A stretch of DNA of 60,042 nucleotides from an uncultured Pelagibacteraceae bacterium (lineage in GTDB: Bacteria > Pseudomonadota > Alphaproteobacteria > Pelagibacterales > Pelagibacteraceae): positions 1 to 60,042 of the forward strand of contig CACIQQ010000008.1 in NCBI GenBank assembly GCA_902588835.1, written 5' to 3'. Positions 17,542 through 27,302 of this stretch are shown one piece after another; within the stretch, counting starts at the first letter, position 1, and each line of letters opens with the position of its first letter. The notes beneath the pieces were generated by a model. The model made no database searches. It saw only the letters and a list, made by a program, of their open reading frames with translations, and had not been told where the DNA came from. The position numbers were made by a program, and so were the translations under genes.

Positions 17542-18315
17542 ATGACTGTTGTTGTTAAAGATAATGGTTTTGGAATTAAAAATGTAATAATTGACGAGCC
17601 ACAAACTTATAATTCCTTGTCCTTTAAAACATTAAATATTTTAATAAATATTTTTAGAAGATTAGAGAAAGATAATAAGACTCGAGTAATAATTTTAAGT
17701 GGAAATGGCAAAGGTTTTAGCGCAGGTCATAATCTTAAAGAGGTAAAAAATTTAAAAGTAAGATCTAAATACTTGAAATTATTTAATCTTTGCTCAAAAC
17801 TAATGCTTAACATTGTTGAAGGAAGGAAACCTGTTATTGCTAAAGTTCATGGTTCTGCATTTGCAGCAGGATGTCAACTCGCAGCAAGTTGCGACTTAGC
17901 TTATGCATCAACAGATGCAAAATTCGCTACCCCAGGAGTAAATATAGGTTTATTTTGTAGCACACCAATGGTTGCCGTAAGTAGAAAAATTGGAAAAAAA
18001 AGAATGATGAAAATGTTGTTAACAGGTGAACCCATTAATGCAAGATATGCAAAAGAGATTGGTTTAATAAATGACTGTTTTCCAAAAAATAAATTAAATT
18101 CAAAAGTATTAGAAGTTGCAAAAGTAATTTCAGCAAAATCAAATTTATCAATCAAAATTGGAAAAAAAGCATTTTATAAACAATTAGAAATGCCTCTAAA
18201 AAAAGCTTACGCATACACAAGTAAAATGATGACATTGAATATGATGTCAATGGATGCGAGAGAGGGAATTTCTGCATTTTTAGAAAAAAGAAAACCTAAT
18301 TGGAAAAATAAATGA
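17542..18315 (+). CDS. Enoyl-CoA hydratase/isomerase family protein
   Basis: A crotonase-fold protein. Two starts are possible: ATG 17524 (263 aa, overlapping the previous gene by 17 nt) and ATG 17542 (257 aa). I prefer 17542 because a GGAGAG stretch lies 10 nt before it. The family blocks are ILSGNGKGFSAGHNLKE (first oxyanion-hole region) and KVHGSAFAAGCQLAASCDL (second). A residue at the usual second catalytic Glu position is not obvious, so hydratase activity is unproven. Acyl-CoA substrates are likely. It overlaps the CoA-binding gene by 4 nt. Confidence 0.85.
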   Translation: MTVVVKDNGFGIKNVIIDEPQTYNSLSFKTLNILINIFRRLEKDNKTRVIILSGNGKGFSAGHNLKEVKNLKVRSKYLKLFNLCSKLMLNIVEGRKPVIAKVHGSAFAAGCQLAASCDLAYASTDAKFATPGVNIGLFCSTPMVAVSRKIGKKRMMKMLLTGEPINARYAKEIGLINDCFPKNKLNSKVLEVAKVISAKSNLSIKIGKKAFYKQLEMPLKKAYAYTSKMMTLNMMSMDAREGISAFLEKRKPNWKNK

Positions 18316-18776
18316 CAAAAATAATCGAAGACATTTTAAAAAATTCAAAAACTATTGCCATGGTGGGTGTAAGCTCTCTTAAGAAAAAAGAGGATCCAAA
18401 AAACTTAAAAAGAAAACCATCAACCATCGTAATGAAATACATGCAGGAATTTGGTTATAGGGTAATTCCAGTAAATCCTTTTGCAGTAGGTGAAATTATC
18501 CATGGTGAAAAAGTTTTTTCAAAATTAGAGGATATAGAAATACCAATAGATATTGTTAATATTTTTAGACCCTCAAATGAAACCCCTGATTTAGCAAACG
18601 AGGCTGTTAAAATAAATGCGAAGGTTTTATGGCTTCAATATGGAATTAAAAATGACGCAGCAGAAAAAATAGCCCTAGATGCAAAAATGAAATATATTTC
18701 AAATCGTTGTATTAAACAGGACTATCAAAATATATTTCAAAAAGTAAATCCTGTTTTTCCGGCTTTAAAAAACTAA
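18312..18776 (+). CDS. CoA-binding (Rossmann) domain protein, YccU type
   Basis: A 154-aa protein of the CoA_binding_2 type. The motif AMVGVSSLKKKEDPKN (about residues 16-31) forms the nucleotide loop, followed by VIPVNPF, DIVNIFRPSNETP and VLWLQYGIKNDAA, all characteristic. It binds CoA or a nucleotide in the cytoplasm; its role is unknown. The ATGA overlap with the preceding crotonase gene suggests an acyl-CoA-related function. Confidence 0.88.
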   Translation: MTKIIEDILKNSKTIAMVGVSSLKKKEDPKNLKRKPSTIVMKYMQEFGYRVIPVNPFAVGEIIHGEKVFSKLEDIEIPIDIVNIFRPSNETPDLANEAVKINAKVLWLQYGIKNDAAEKIALDAKMKYISNRCIKQDYQNIFQKVNPVFPALKN

Positions 18777-18790
18777 ATATTTTGAAATTA

Positions 18791-19369
18791 ATGCGTAATT
18801 TTATTGTCATCTGTATCTTTATTTTTTTTGTCAATAATCAATCATATTCTCAAGAATTGAAAAAAACTTATTTTGGTGGCGGGTGTTTTTGGTGCATGGA
18901 GGAGTCTTTCGATAAGGTAGAAGGTGTCACCAATGTTGTCTCTGGTTATTCGGGGGGAGTAAAACCTAATCCGACTTACAAAGAGGTAACTTATGGTGAT
19001 ACTGGTCATATTGAAGTGGTTGAAATAACATACGATACAAGCAAGATCGGTTTTGAGGAATTGTTAAATGTTTTTTGGAAAAATATTGATCCTTTTGATG
19101 CGGCAGGTCAATTTTGTGACAAAGGTTATAGTTATAAATCCGCTGCATTTTATATGAATGATGATCAGAAGAAACTAATAGAAAAAAGTATTAAGGTCAT
19201 AGAAAATGATTTTAATAATAAAGTTGTTACTTTTGTTAAAAAATTTGAAAAATTTTATCCAGCAGAGGATTATCACCAAAATTATTATCAAACAAATTTT
19301 ATAAATTACTTACTTTATAAAAAAGGGTGTGGTAGAGAGAGTAAATTAGAAAATATCTGGCAAAAATGA
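18791..19369 (+). CDS. msrA: Peptide methionine sulfoxide reductase A, exported
   Basis: An upstream TTG (18782) is possible, but the ATG at 18791 gives a cleaner signal peptide: MRNFIVICIFIFFVNNQSYSQ, cleaved near residue 20. The mature protein begins with the MsrA catalytic motif GGGCFWCMEESF, whose first Cys is the nucleophile. TYDTSKIGFEELLNVFW and YPAEDYHQNYY are also diagnostic. It reduces methionine-S-sulfoxide in periplasmic proteins. It overlaps the next gene by 4 nt. Confidence 0.94.
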   Translation: MRNFIVICIFIFFVNNQSYSQELKKTYFGGGCFWCMEESFDKVEGVTNVVSGYSGGVKPNPTYKEVTYGDTGHIEVVEITYDTSKIGFEELLNVFWKNIDPFDAAGQFCDKGYSYKSAAFYMNDDQKKLIEKSIKVIENDFNNKVVTFVKKFEKFYPAEDYHQNYYQTNFINYLLYKKGCGRESKLENIWQK

Positions 19370-19935
19370 AGCAAATTTTTTTAATATATGGTCATTATAA
19401 TGACAAATCATTCAATGCAGCAATAAGGGACACTTTTATAAAATCTTCAGAAGACAAAGGGAACAAAGTTGATTGTGTTGATCTTTATAAGGAAAAATTC
19501 AATCCAATTTTTGCAGGGGAAGAACCAGATAATACTGTTTTGGACCATAGAAAAAGAATTGAGAAGAGTGATGTAATTGTTCTAGTTGCTCCTATATGGA
19601 ATTTCAGAATGCCGGCAATGGTTGAAGGATGGATTGATAAAGTTCTTTCTCCACCATGGGCTTTTAGTTTTAAGAAATTATTTGGTAATTATGGATACCC
19701 TATTGGAAATTTAAAAGGAAAAAAGGCAGTAGTATTTTGTACTTATGGATCACCTCAATTTGCAATTAGAACATTCTTTTTGAATATGCCAACAAAAAGA
19801 TTAAGAAGAGGAGTTTTTAACATTTGTGGGATAACAGACGTAGTTTATAAAAGATTCTTTGCAGTTCCATTTGTATCAAAAGAAAAAAGAGAAAAATTTT
19901 TAGAAGAAGTAAAACGTACGGCTCTCCAAATATAA
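19366..19935 (+). CDS. NAD(P)H oxidoreductase, flavodoxin-2 fold (KefF/NQO1 type)
   Basis: A 189-aa flavodoxin-like protein. FLIYGHYNDKSFNAAIRD forms the FMN/FAD phosphate loop region, and APIWNFRMPAMVEGWIDKVL with the GNLKGKKAVVFCTYGSP block is the NQO1/MdaB signature. It likely reduces quinones or similar acceptors with NAD(P)H as a protective two-electron reductase. The 4-nt overlap with msrA suggests a shared oxidative-damage role. Confidence 0.87.
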   Translation: MKQIFLIYGHYNDKSFNAAIRDTFIKSSEDKGNKVDCVDLYKEKFNPIFAGEEPDNTVLDHRKRIEKSDVIVLVAPIWNFRMPAMVEGWIDKVLSPPWAFSFKKLFGNYGYPIGNLKGKKAVVFCTYGSPQFAIRTFFLNMPTKRLRRGVFNICGITDVVYKRFFAVPFVSKEKREKFLEEVKRTALQI

Positions 19936-20406
19936 TTATTTTTTTAATTTATTAGAAAAGATCAAATTATCGTTTTCAAATTTTTGTGAGTTATTTTTAA
20001 TGAATTCTTTCATGATTACTATTTTTTCACTCTCAAATTCCGAAACTTTTCTTTGATCTAAATCAACATATAGAGATAAAATTTCAATGGTGGAAGCTAA
20101 AAATTTTTTGTCTTTATGAATCATCTCAAGCTTATATTGCAATCTTTTTTTATCATGATCGAAATATATTAAATTTACATCCACTTCGTCACCTTCTTTT
20201 ACTTCTTGATTGTAAGTAATATGTGACTCAACCACCATGGTACTCTTTTTCGTTTTCTTAGCTGACTCCTCGCCCATTTTAAATTTGTCCATTAATATTT
20301 CAGCACCAAACAAATCAAAAATTAAGACATAATAAGCCACGTTCATATGACCATTATAATCGGTCCATTCTTTGATTATTTTCTTAGAATTTAAATAAAG
20401 CGACAT
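19936..20406 (-). CDS. Hotdog-fold acyl-CoA thioesterase
   Basis: A 156-aa hotdog protein. The N-terminal block EWTDYNGHMNVAYYVLIFD contains the Asp-Tyr-Asn-Gly-His-Met motif of 4HBT-type thioesterases. The same motif marks the thioesterases linked to carnitine degradation (betainyl-CoA thioesterases), a resemblance that is suggestive only. It hydrolyses a CoA thioester; the acyl group is unknown. It is transcribed alone, convergent with the flavodoxin-like gene. Confidence 0.85.
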   Translation of the reverse strand: MSLYLNSKKIIKEWTDYNGHMNVAYYVLIFDLFGAEILMDKFKMGEESAKKTKKSTMVVESHITYNQEVKEGDEVDVNLIYFDHDKKRLQYKLEMIHKDKKFLASTIEILSLYVDLDQRKVSEFESEKIVIMKEFIKNNSQKFENDNLIFSNKLKK

Positions 20407-20454
20407 TTTATTTGTAAAATTTATATTATAATATTGTAAAATTAAAGTTTTATT

Positions 20455-20916
20455 ATGAACAAACTTTTATTTTTCTTTCTAGTCTTTTATCTTCATGTAG
20501 CGAGTGTTTATTCTGACATTATTAAACCAAATACAAAAATTGAACCTTATAACGTAGTAGAAATCCAACTTATCAGTTTAAAAAATAATGATAAACCAGA
20601 TAAAGATTTTGGCATTGAACAAACGTGGGAATTCGCTCATCCAGAAAATAAAATAACTACTGGCCCATTAAATAATTTTAAAAAGATGTTAAAAAATGAA
20701 ATTTACTCAATTTTATTAAACCATAAAGATCATAAAATTGAAGAGATTTATAATAACAAGAAGATCGCAATTTATGATGTAATTATTTTGGGATCAGATA
20801 ATTTTTACTATGAGTTCAAGTGGCAAGTAGAAAGATATGACGGTCAAGGATCACTTAACAATTGTTGGTTGACGACTGCAGTTTCTAACCCAGTTTCTCT
20901 TGGAGCATCAATTTAG
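20455..20916 (+). CDS. DUF4864-like exported protein
   Basis: A 153-aa protein with an N-terminal signal peptide (hydrophobic 3-19, cleaved near YS-D). The sequence pattern IQLISLKNNDKPDKDFGIEQ, then TWEFAHPENKITTGPL and the C-terminal NNCWLTTAV block matches DUF4864 proteins as I recall them. These have a cystatin/NTF2-like fold and no known function. It is probably periplasmic. It lies 3 nt before the next small membrane gene. Confidence 0.65.
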   Translation: MNKLLFFFLVFYLHVASVYSDIIKPNTKIEPYNVVEIQLISLKNNDKPDKDFGIEQTWEFAHPENKITTGPLNNFKKMLKNEIYSILLNHKDHKIEEIYNNKKIAIYDVIILGSDNFYYEFKWQVERYDGQGSLNNCWLTTAVSNPVSLGASI

Positions 20917-20919
20917 ACT

Positions 20920-21123
20920 ATGAAAAAACCGAAATATGAAAATCGTATTCTTATTCTTATGCTTATACTTTGTGTTCCACCTATTTTGACCACCCAGATA
21001 ACTTGGTATTACTTTGGTCAGGAGATTGGTCTCAACTGCGGAATTGTTGTAGGTATAATTAGCGTGAGTGTCGCAGCTTATTTGTTGTTCCAATTAGATT
21101 GGAGAGAACCAGACGACGACTAA
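20920..21123 (+). CDS. Small two-span membrane protein (67 aa)
   Basis: The protein has two hydrophobic segments (about residues 9-30 and 37-56) and an acidic C-terminal tail (WREPDDD). I do not recognise a family. The position 3 nt after the DUF4864-like gene points to a shared transcript. The topology is probably both ends in the cytoplasm, with the basic N-terminus inside. Confidence 0.65.
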   Translation: MKKPKYENRILILMLILCVPPILTTQITWYYFGQEIGLNCGIVVGIISVSVAAYLLFQLDWREPDDD

Positions 21124-21169
21124 TAGAATTTTGTTTCGTTCAATTTAAAAATCTTGTAGAAATCTATTA

Positions 21170-23602
21170 ATGAAATCTAAAGCAAAAGTCGTAATAGTCG
21201 GTGGAGGTGTTGTAGGAGTTAGCGCCCTTTATCACCTTGCTAAAAAAGGCTGGTCAGATGTTGTTTTAGTTGAAAGAAAAGAACTTACCTCTGGATCAAC
21301 TTGGCATGCTGCAGGTTTGTTACCACTTTTTAATATGAGTTATTCTGTTGGACAACTCCATAAATATGCTGTCAATTTATATAAAAAATTAGAGGAAGAA
21401 ACGGGTAAGAACGTCGGCTTCAGTGTTGTTTCAAATATTAGACTTGCAAACAACAAAGATAGGATGGATGAGTATTATCAATATGCGGGAGTTGCACAAA
21501 CTATCGGTGTTGATGTAAAATTTTTGACACCTGATCAAGTAAAAGAAATTTGGCCATTATGTAATACATCTGATTTAGTTGGAGCAATTCAACACCCGGA
21601 GGATGGATACATTCAGCCAGCTGATTTAACACAAGCGTTAGCTACAGGTGCAAGAAATAGAGGTGCAGAGATTTATAGAAACACCGCAGTAGTTGGCATG
21701 AAACAAACTAAAGATGGATGGGTAGTTGAAACAGACAAAGGTTCAATTGAGTGTGAACATGTTATTTCTTGTTCAGGAAATTTTGCAAGACAAACTGGAA
21801 AAATGGTAGGTCTTGATATCCCAGTCATTCCCGTAGAACATCAATATATTGTTACAGAACCACATCCAGAAATTCAAAAAAGAAAAAAAGAGGGTTTACC
21901 TGAAATGGGAGTTTTAAGAGACAGTGATAGTCGTTGGTATATGAGAGAAGAAGCTGGAGGTTTAATATTAGGTCCTTATGAGGACGGAGCTCCTGCATGT
22001 TATGTTGATGGACCTTCAAAAGATTCTGAATATGAATTATTTCAAGAAGATTTGGACAGACTCGCTCCACATATAGAAGGTGCAATACATAGAGTTCCAG
22101 CTTTTGGTGAAGTAGGAGTAAAAAAAGTTTACAACGGTGCAATTTGTTATACTCCAGATGGAAATCCAATTGTAGGACCTGCATGGGGACTTAAAAATTT
22201 TTGGATAAATGAAGGACATAGTTTTGGAATAACTGCAGCTGGTGGCGCTGGTTGGCAGTTAGCAGAATGGATAGTAGACGGTGAACCAACAATTGACATG
22301 CTTGGTGTAGAACCAAGAAGATATGGAGATTATTGTTCGAAAGCATATCTTAAAGAAAAAAATGAAGAAGCATATAGCCATGTTTTCATAACGCACTTTC
22401 CAGATGAAGAGAGACCAGCAGCTAGACCTTTAAGAACAGCACCATGTTATGACAGAATGAAAAAGCTCGGAGCAGTTTTTGGTCAAAAATTTGGATGGGA
22501 AAGACCAAACTTTTTTGCAACTGATGGAATGGAACAAAAAGATGATTGGTCATTTAGAAGATCAAAATGGTTTCAAGCTATTGAGAAAGAGTGCAAGAAC
22601 GTAAGAGAGAACGTAGGTTTATTAGACATGAGTGCATTTGCCAAATGTAGAATTAAAGGACCTAAAGCAGAAGAGTTTTTGGATAAACTAGTTGCAAACA
22701 AACTTCCAAAAAAAATTGGAAGAATAAATTTATGCCATGCCCTAAATACTAAAGGTGGTGTTCATTCAGAATTTACAATAATGAGAGAAGCTGAAGATAG
22801 CTTTTACTTGGTGTCTGCAGGTGCTTTTCAAAGACTTGATCACGATTGGATTTTAAAATGGATGCCAAGTGACGGATCTGTTCAGTTTGAAAATTTAACT
22901 AACAGTATGGGTGTGTTGGTTGTCTCTGGACCAAAAGCAAGAGACTTAATGACAAGAGTATCAAAAGATGATTTTTCTAATGAAAACTTTAAATGGCTAA
23001 GTGCTAAAAATGTTGACGTGGGTTATGCTCCAGTGAATGCAATGAGAGTAAACTTCGTTGGAGAATTAGGTTGGGAATTACATCATCCAATTGAATATCA
23101 AAATCATATTTTTGATAAATTAATGGATGCTGGTAAAGATTTAAATTTAAAACCATACGGCATAAGAGCAATGAATAGTTTAAGAGTTGAAAAATCTTAT
23201 AAACTAGTTGGAACAGAATTATCTATAGAATACTCCCCGTACGAAAGTGGCTTAGATAGATTTATACATCCAAATAAAGGAAATTTTATTGGCCTAGATG
23301 CTTTAAACAAATGGAGAGAAAAAGGATTTAATAATAAATTGGTGACACTAGAAGTTCATAATGTTTCAGACGCTGATGTGCTTGGAAATAATCCAATTTA
23401 TGAAAATGGAACTTGCATTGGAAGAGCAACTGGTGGAGATTTTGGTTTTAGATTAGGAAAATCTATAGCACTTGGAATGGTTAAACCAGAATTAGCAAAT
23501 GTCGGTCAGAAACTTAAAATTGACATATTGGGAAAAACACATGAGGCAACTATTCTTGAAGAAAGCCCTTATGATCCAAAAAATGAATTGTTAAGAGCAT
23601 AA
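21170..23602 (+). CDS. Dimethylglycine/sarcosine dehydrogenase-like FAD-GcvT fusion enzyme
   Basis: An 810-aa two-domain enzyme. Residues 1-400 are a DAO-type FAD domain with [15 protein letters not shown] and STWHAAGL, whose His46 matches the histidine that binds FAD covalently in DMGDH. Residues about 430-800 are a GcvT-type folate domain ([24 protein letters not shown]). The FAD domain oxidises an N-methyl group and the folate domain captures the formaldehyde as 5,10-methylene-THF. The stop overlaps etfB (TAATG), so electrons pass to ETF and ETF-QO. Dimethylglycine versus sarcosine cannot be settled from sequence alone. Confidence 0.92.
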   Translation: MKSKAKVVIVGGGVVGVSALYHLAKKGWSDVVLVERKELTSGSTWHAAGLLPLFNMSYSVGQLHKYAVNLYKKLEEETGKNVGFSVVSNIRLANNKDRMDEYYQYAGVAQTIGVDVKFLTPDQVKEIWPLCNTSDLVGAIQHPEDGYIQPADLTQALATGARNRGAEIYRNTAVVGMKQTKDGWVVETDKGSIECEHVISCSGNFARQTGKMVGLDIPVIPVEHQYIVTEPHPEIQKRKKEGLPEMGVLRDSDSRWYMREEAGGLILGPYEDGAPACYVDGPSKDSEYELFQEDLDRLAPHIEGAIHRVPAFGEVGVKKVYNGAICYTPDGNPIVGPAWGLKNFWINEGHSFGITAAGGAGWQLAEWIVDGEPTIDMLGVEPRRYGDYCSKAYLKEKNEEAYSHVFITHFPDEERPAARPLRTAPCYDRMKKLGAVFGQKFGWERPNFFATDGMEQKDDWSFRRSKWFQAIEKECKNVRENVGLLDMSAFAKCRIKGPKAEEFLDKLVANKLPKKIGRINLCHALNTKGGVHSEFTIMREAEDSFYLVSAGAFQRLDHDWILKWMPSDGSVQFENLTNSMGVLVVSGPKARDLMTRVSKDDFSNENFKWLSAKNVDVGYAPVNAMRVNFVGELGWELHHPIEYQNHIFDKLMDAGKDLNLKPYGIRAMNSLRVEKSYKLVGTELSIEYSPYESGLDRFIHPNKGNFIGLDALNKWREKGFNNKLVTLEVHNVSDADVLGNNPIYENGTCIGRATGGDFGFRLGKSIALGMVKPELANVGQKLKIDILGKTHEATILEESPYDPKNELLRA

Positions 23603-24351
23603 TGAAAATCTTAGTAGCAGTAAAAAGAGTTATAGATTACAACGTTCAGGTAAGAGTAAAAGAAGATGGAACTGGAGTTGTTACTGATAATGTTAAAATG
23701 TCAACCAATCCCCCAGACGATAATGCAGTTGAAGAGGCGGTAAAAATAAAAGAGTCAGGTAAAGCAAAAGAAATTGTAGCAATAACTATTGGTGAAGAAA
23801 AAGCTCAAGAAACTGTGAGAAAGGCACTTGCAGTTGGTGCTGACAGAGGAATACATGTAAAAGTTGACGGTGTAGTTGAGCCTTTAGCTGTTTCAAAAAT
23901 ATTACAAAAGATAGTAGATAAAGAAAAACCTGATTTAGTTTTTATGGGCAAACAAGCAATTGATGATGATTGTAATCAAACAGGTCAAATGTTGGCGGCT
24001 TTACTCAATTGGCCACAGGCAACTTTTGCATCTAAAATTAATCTTAAAGAATCGTCACTTGAAGTTACTCGAGAAGTTGATGAAGGTTTAGAAACAATAG
24101 AAGTAAACATACCCGCAATTGTCACTTGTGATCTTAGATTAAATGAGCCTAGATATGCTTCATTACCTAATATTATGAAAGCGAAGAAAAAACCATTAGA
24201 GCAGTTAAATGCTTCAGATTTAGGGGTTGATACCAAAGCGAGAATCGAGCAAATTAAGGTAGAAGAACCACCAAAAAGAAAAGCTGGAATTAAAGTCGCA
24301 AATGTATCAGAATTGGTTCAAAAATTAAAAAATGAGGCTAAAGTAATATAA
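23602..24351 (+). CDS. etfB: Electron transfer flavoprotein beta subunit
   Basis: A 249-aa EtfB of normal length. Key blocks are [15 protein letters not shown] at the N-terminus, [13 protein letters not shown] and [20 protein letters not shown], and a C-terminal extension that clasps the alpha subunit. It binds AMP and with EtfA carries electrons in the cytoplasm. It overlaps the dehydrogenase stop and the etfA start by 1 nt each (TAATG), so all three are made from one message. Confidence 0.97.
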   Translation: MKILVAVKRVIDYNVQVRVKEDGTGVVTDNVKMSTNPPDDNAVEEAVKIKESGKAKEIVAITIGEEKAQETVRKALAVGADRGIHVKVDGVVEPLAVSKILQKIVDKEKPDLVFMGKQAIDDDCNQTGQMLAALLNWPQATFASKINLKESSLEVTREVDEGLETIEVNIPAIVTCDLRLNEPRYASLPNIMKAKKKPLEQLNASDLGVDTKARIEQIKVEEPPKRKAGIKVANVSELVQKLKNEAKVI

Positions 24352-25304
24352 TGTCAGTTTTACTAATTGCAGAACACAACAATAAAGAATTAAGACCTTT
24401 CACTTATAATGCAGTATCAGCTGCTAGCAAAATAGATGAGAACTTACATATTTTAATTTTGGGTAATAAATCAGAGGCAGTTGCAAAGTCTGCTTCTGAA
24501 ATACCAAATGTAAAAAAAGTTATTCATGTTGATAACGAAATTTATGAAAATTTCATTGCGGAAAATTACACTTCAGCAATAATAAAGCATGCTGATGCTT
24601 ATTCACATATAGTTTGCTCAGCAAATACGTTCGGGAAAAATTTGATGCCTAGAATAGCAGCCCTTTTAGATACATCTCAGGTGAGTGATATCATTAAAGT
24701 TATTTCGGCCGATACTTTTTTACGTCCTATTTATGCCGGAAATGCTTTTGCGACAGTAAAAAGTAATGATAAAAAAAAATGCATCACTATAAGACCAACA
24801 TCTTTTGAACCTGCTCCAGCAACTGGAGGTTCTGCAGAGATTGTAAAATCAGAACCAGGTGAAGCTTTTAAAAATTCTAAATTTGTTAAAAGAGAAGAAA
24901 TAAAATCAGATAGACCTGAATTAGGAACAGCAAGAATTGTAATTTCAGGTGGAAGAGGGATGCAAAATTCAGAAAATTTCAAACTAATTACAGCAATTGC
25001 GGATAAGTTAAATGCTGCTATCGGAGCATCAAGAGCAGCTGTAGATGCTGGTTACATTACCAATGATCATCAAGTCGGGCAAACAGGAAAAGTTGTTGTA
25101 CCTGATTTGTATATAGCCGTTGGAATTTCTGGAGCTATTCAACATTTAGCTGGGATGAAAGAAAGCAAAATTATTGTTGCAATAAATAAAGATGGTGAAG
25201 CACCAATATTTAGCATAGCAGATTATGGTCTCGAGGCAGATTTGTTTGAGGCTCTTCCGCAATTTTTAGAAGAATTAAATAAACTTAATACTATTCAAAA
25301 ATAA
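24351..25304 (+). CDS. etfA: Electron transfer flavoprotein alpha subunit
   Basis: A 317-aa EtfA. The C-terminal FAD domain is clear: SGGRGMQNSENF, IGASRAAVDAGYITNDHQVGQTGK and VPDLYIAVGISGAIQHLAGM, ending with INKDGEAPIFSIADYG. It holds the FAD that accepts electrons from the upstream dehydrogenase and passes them to ETF-QO, encoded 3 nt downstream. Confidence 0.97.
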   Translation: MSVLLIAEHNNKELRPFTYNAVSAASKIDENLHILILGNKSEAVAKSASEIPNVKKVIHVDNEIYENFIAENYTSAIIKHADAYSHIVCSANTFGKNLMPRIAALLDTSQVSDIIKVISADTFLRPIYAGNAFATVKSNDKKKCITIRPTSFEPAPATGGSAEIVKSEPGEAFKNSKFVKREEIKSDRPELGTARIVISGGRGMQNSENFKLITAIADKLNAAIGASRAAVDAGYITNDHQVGQTGKVVVPDLYIAVGISGAIQHLAGMKESKIIVAINKDGEAPIFSIADYGLEADLFEALPQFLEELNKLNTIQK

Positions 25305-25307
25305 TTC

Positions 25308-26927
25308 ATGACTAGAGAAGTTATGGAATATGATGTTGTTATTGTTGGCGGAGGTCCATCTGGTCTCGCTACAGCCATTAAATTAAAACAACTAAATGCT
25401 GATGTAAACGTATGTGTATTAGAAAAAGGTGCAGAAATTGGTTCACATATTTTGTCAGGGAATGTTTTTGAGACTAGAGCATTAGATGAATTAATTCCTA
25501 ATTGGAAAAATCTTAACGCTCCAATTAAGACTAAAGTAACTAAAGAAAAATTTCTTTTTTTAGGAAAAAAAAGTTCATTTAGCTGGCCGACTTGGTTATT
25601 ACCAAAAGTCCAGCAAAACCATAAAAATTATATAATAAGTCTTGCTAATTTATGTAGATGGCTCGCTGAACAAGCGGAAGTATTAGGTGTAGAAATTTTT
25701 CCAGGATTCCCAGCATCAGAAATTTTATACAACGAAAATGGATCCGTTAAAGGCGTCATAACTCAAGACATGGGTTTAGATAAAGAGGGAAATAAAAAAG
25801 ATGGTTATGAGCCCGGAATGGAATTACATGCTAAAGTTACAGTATTCGCAGAGGGCTGCAGAGGTCACTTAGGAAAACAGTTAATTAAAAAGTTTGACTT
25901 AGATAGCGGAAAAGATCCTCAACAATATGGAATTGGTTTTAAAGAAATTTGGAAGATTGATGAAAAAAACCACCAAGAAGGTTTAGTAATGCACACAGCT
26001 GGCTGGCCACTAGATAAAAATACTTATGGCGGAAGCTTTGTTTATCATGCTGAAAATAAAGAAGTTTATTTGGGTTATGTTATTGGTTTAGATTATAAAA
26101 ATCCTCACCTTTCTCCTTTTGACGAATTTCAAAGATTTAAAACTCATCCAGCAATCAGAAAAATGCTGGAAGGAGGAAAGAGAATATCTTATGGGGCGAG
26201 AGCTTTAATTGAGGGAGGTTTTCAAAGTTTACCGAAAATGTTCATGCCTGGTGCCCTTTTAATTGGTTGCGATGCAGGTACTCTTAATATGCCAAAAATT
26301 AAAGGCTCTCATACAGCAATGAAAAGTGGATTAGTTGCGGCAGAAACTATAGTAGAGCATCTTAATGAGTCTAAAGATCTCTCAATTTATGAGGAAAAAT
26401 TTAAGAAAAGCTGGGCTTTCAAAGAATTATATGAAGCAAGAAATGTAAAACCAAGTTTTAGCTGGGGATTAGTTTTAGGAATTATTTTTACAGGTATAGA
26501 TCAAATAATCTTCAGAGGGAAATTACCATTAACACTTAAACATAAACACGCAGATCATGAAACTTTAAAACCAGCAAATGAGATGCCAGTAATAGACTAC
26601 CCAAAACCTGATAACGTAATTACATTTGATAAAACAAGTTCAGTTTATCTAACAGGGACTAATCATACAGATAATCAACCAGTTCACTTAAAATTGAAAG
26701 ATAAAGATTTACCAATAAGGTATACCCTAGATAGATTTGATGAGCCTGCACAAAGATATTGTCCTGCGGGTGTGTATGAAGTACAGGTCGAAAATGGTAT
26801 ACCTAAATTTGTAATTAATTCTCAAAACTGCATTCATTGCAAGACTTGTGATATTAAAGAACCCTCCCAAAACATTACCTGGGTAACACCAGAGGGAAGT
26901 GGTGGACCAAGATATGGAAATATGTAA
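25308..26927 (+). CDS. Electron transfer flavoprotein-ubiquinone oxidoreductase
   Basis: A 539-aa flavoprotein with an N-terminal FAD loop VVIVGGGPSGLATAIKLK and the [4Fe-4S] ligands in CPAGVYEV and NCIHCKTCDIKEPSQNITW at the C-terminus. It sits on the inner membrane and passes electrons from ETF to ubiquinone. Directly following the dehydrogenase and etfBA, it completes a route from methylated glycine to the respiratory chain. The start at 25308 gives MTREVMEYDVV; a start at the second Met is possible. Confidence 0.96.
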   Translation: MTREVMEYDVVIVGGGPSGLATAIKLKQLNADVNVCVLEKGAEIGSHILSGNVFETRALDELIPNWKNLNAPIKTKVTKEKFLFLGKKSSFSWPTWLLPKVQQNHKNYIISLANLCRWLAEQAEVLGVEIFPGFPASEILYNENGSVKGVITQDMGLDKEGNKKDGYEPGMELHAKVTVFAEGCRGHLGKQLIKKFDLDSGKDPQQYGIGFKEIWKIDEKNHQEGLVMHTAGWPLDKNTYGGSFVYHAENKEVYLGYVIGLDYKNPHLSPFDEFQRFKTHPAIRKMLEGGKRISYGARALIEGGFQSLPKMFMPGALLIGCDAGTLNMPKIKGSHTAMKSGLVAAETIVEHLNESKDLSIYEEKFKKSWAFKELYEARNVKPSFSWGLVLGIIFTGIDQIIFRGKLPLTLKHKHADHETLKPANEMPVIDYPKPDNVITFDKTSSVYLTGTNHTDNQPVHLKLKDKDLPIRYTLDRFDEPAQRYCPAGVYEVQVENGIPKFVINSQNCIHCKTCDIKEPSQNITWVTPEGSGGPRYGNM

Positions 26928-27302
26928 TTAAGATAAATCTATTGCGTGTTTTTTTAAAATTTCTAGTGGAATGATCTTTAAAGTTTTCTCATTTGTTTTT
27001 TTCAAATATATTTTACACTCTTTTCCAGCTTCTAAAGCTCTTGCAAACCAAGAAGCACATACACACCAATTATCACCGTCTTTTAAACCTGGAAAACCAA
27101 ATTCAGGATGAGGTGTAACTAAATCATTTCCAGCAGTCTTACACCACTCAAGAAAATCACTATTAACTTTTGCACAAACTGTATGTAATCCGTTATCATT
27201 ATCATCTGTATTGCAGCAACCGTCTCTGTACCATCCTGTTAAAGGATTTGATGAGCACAGCTCTAAATCTCCACCTAAAACATTTTTTTGTTTTTTACTC
27301 AT
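26928..27302 (-). CDS. DUF2237 family protein
   Basis: A 124-aa Cys-rich protein whose blocks LTGWYRDGCCNTDDNDNG, HTVCAKVNSDFLEW and DNWCVCASWFARAL are the DUF2237 signature. The family has no known function; its conserved cysteines and acidic residues suggest metal binding. It overlaps the oxygenase-like gene by 8 nt, so the two are coupled and probably related in function. Confidence 0.88.
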   Translation of the reverse strand: MSKKQKNVLGGDLELCSSNPLTGWYRDGCCNTDDNDNGLHTVCAKVNSDFLEWCKTAGNDLVTPHPEFGFPGLKDGDNWCVCASWFARALEAGKECKIYLKKTNEKTLKIIPLEILKKHAIDLS

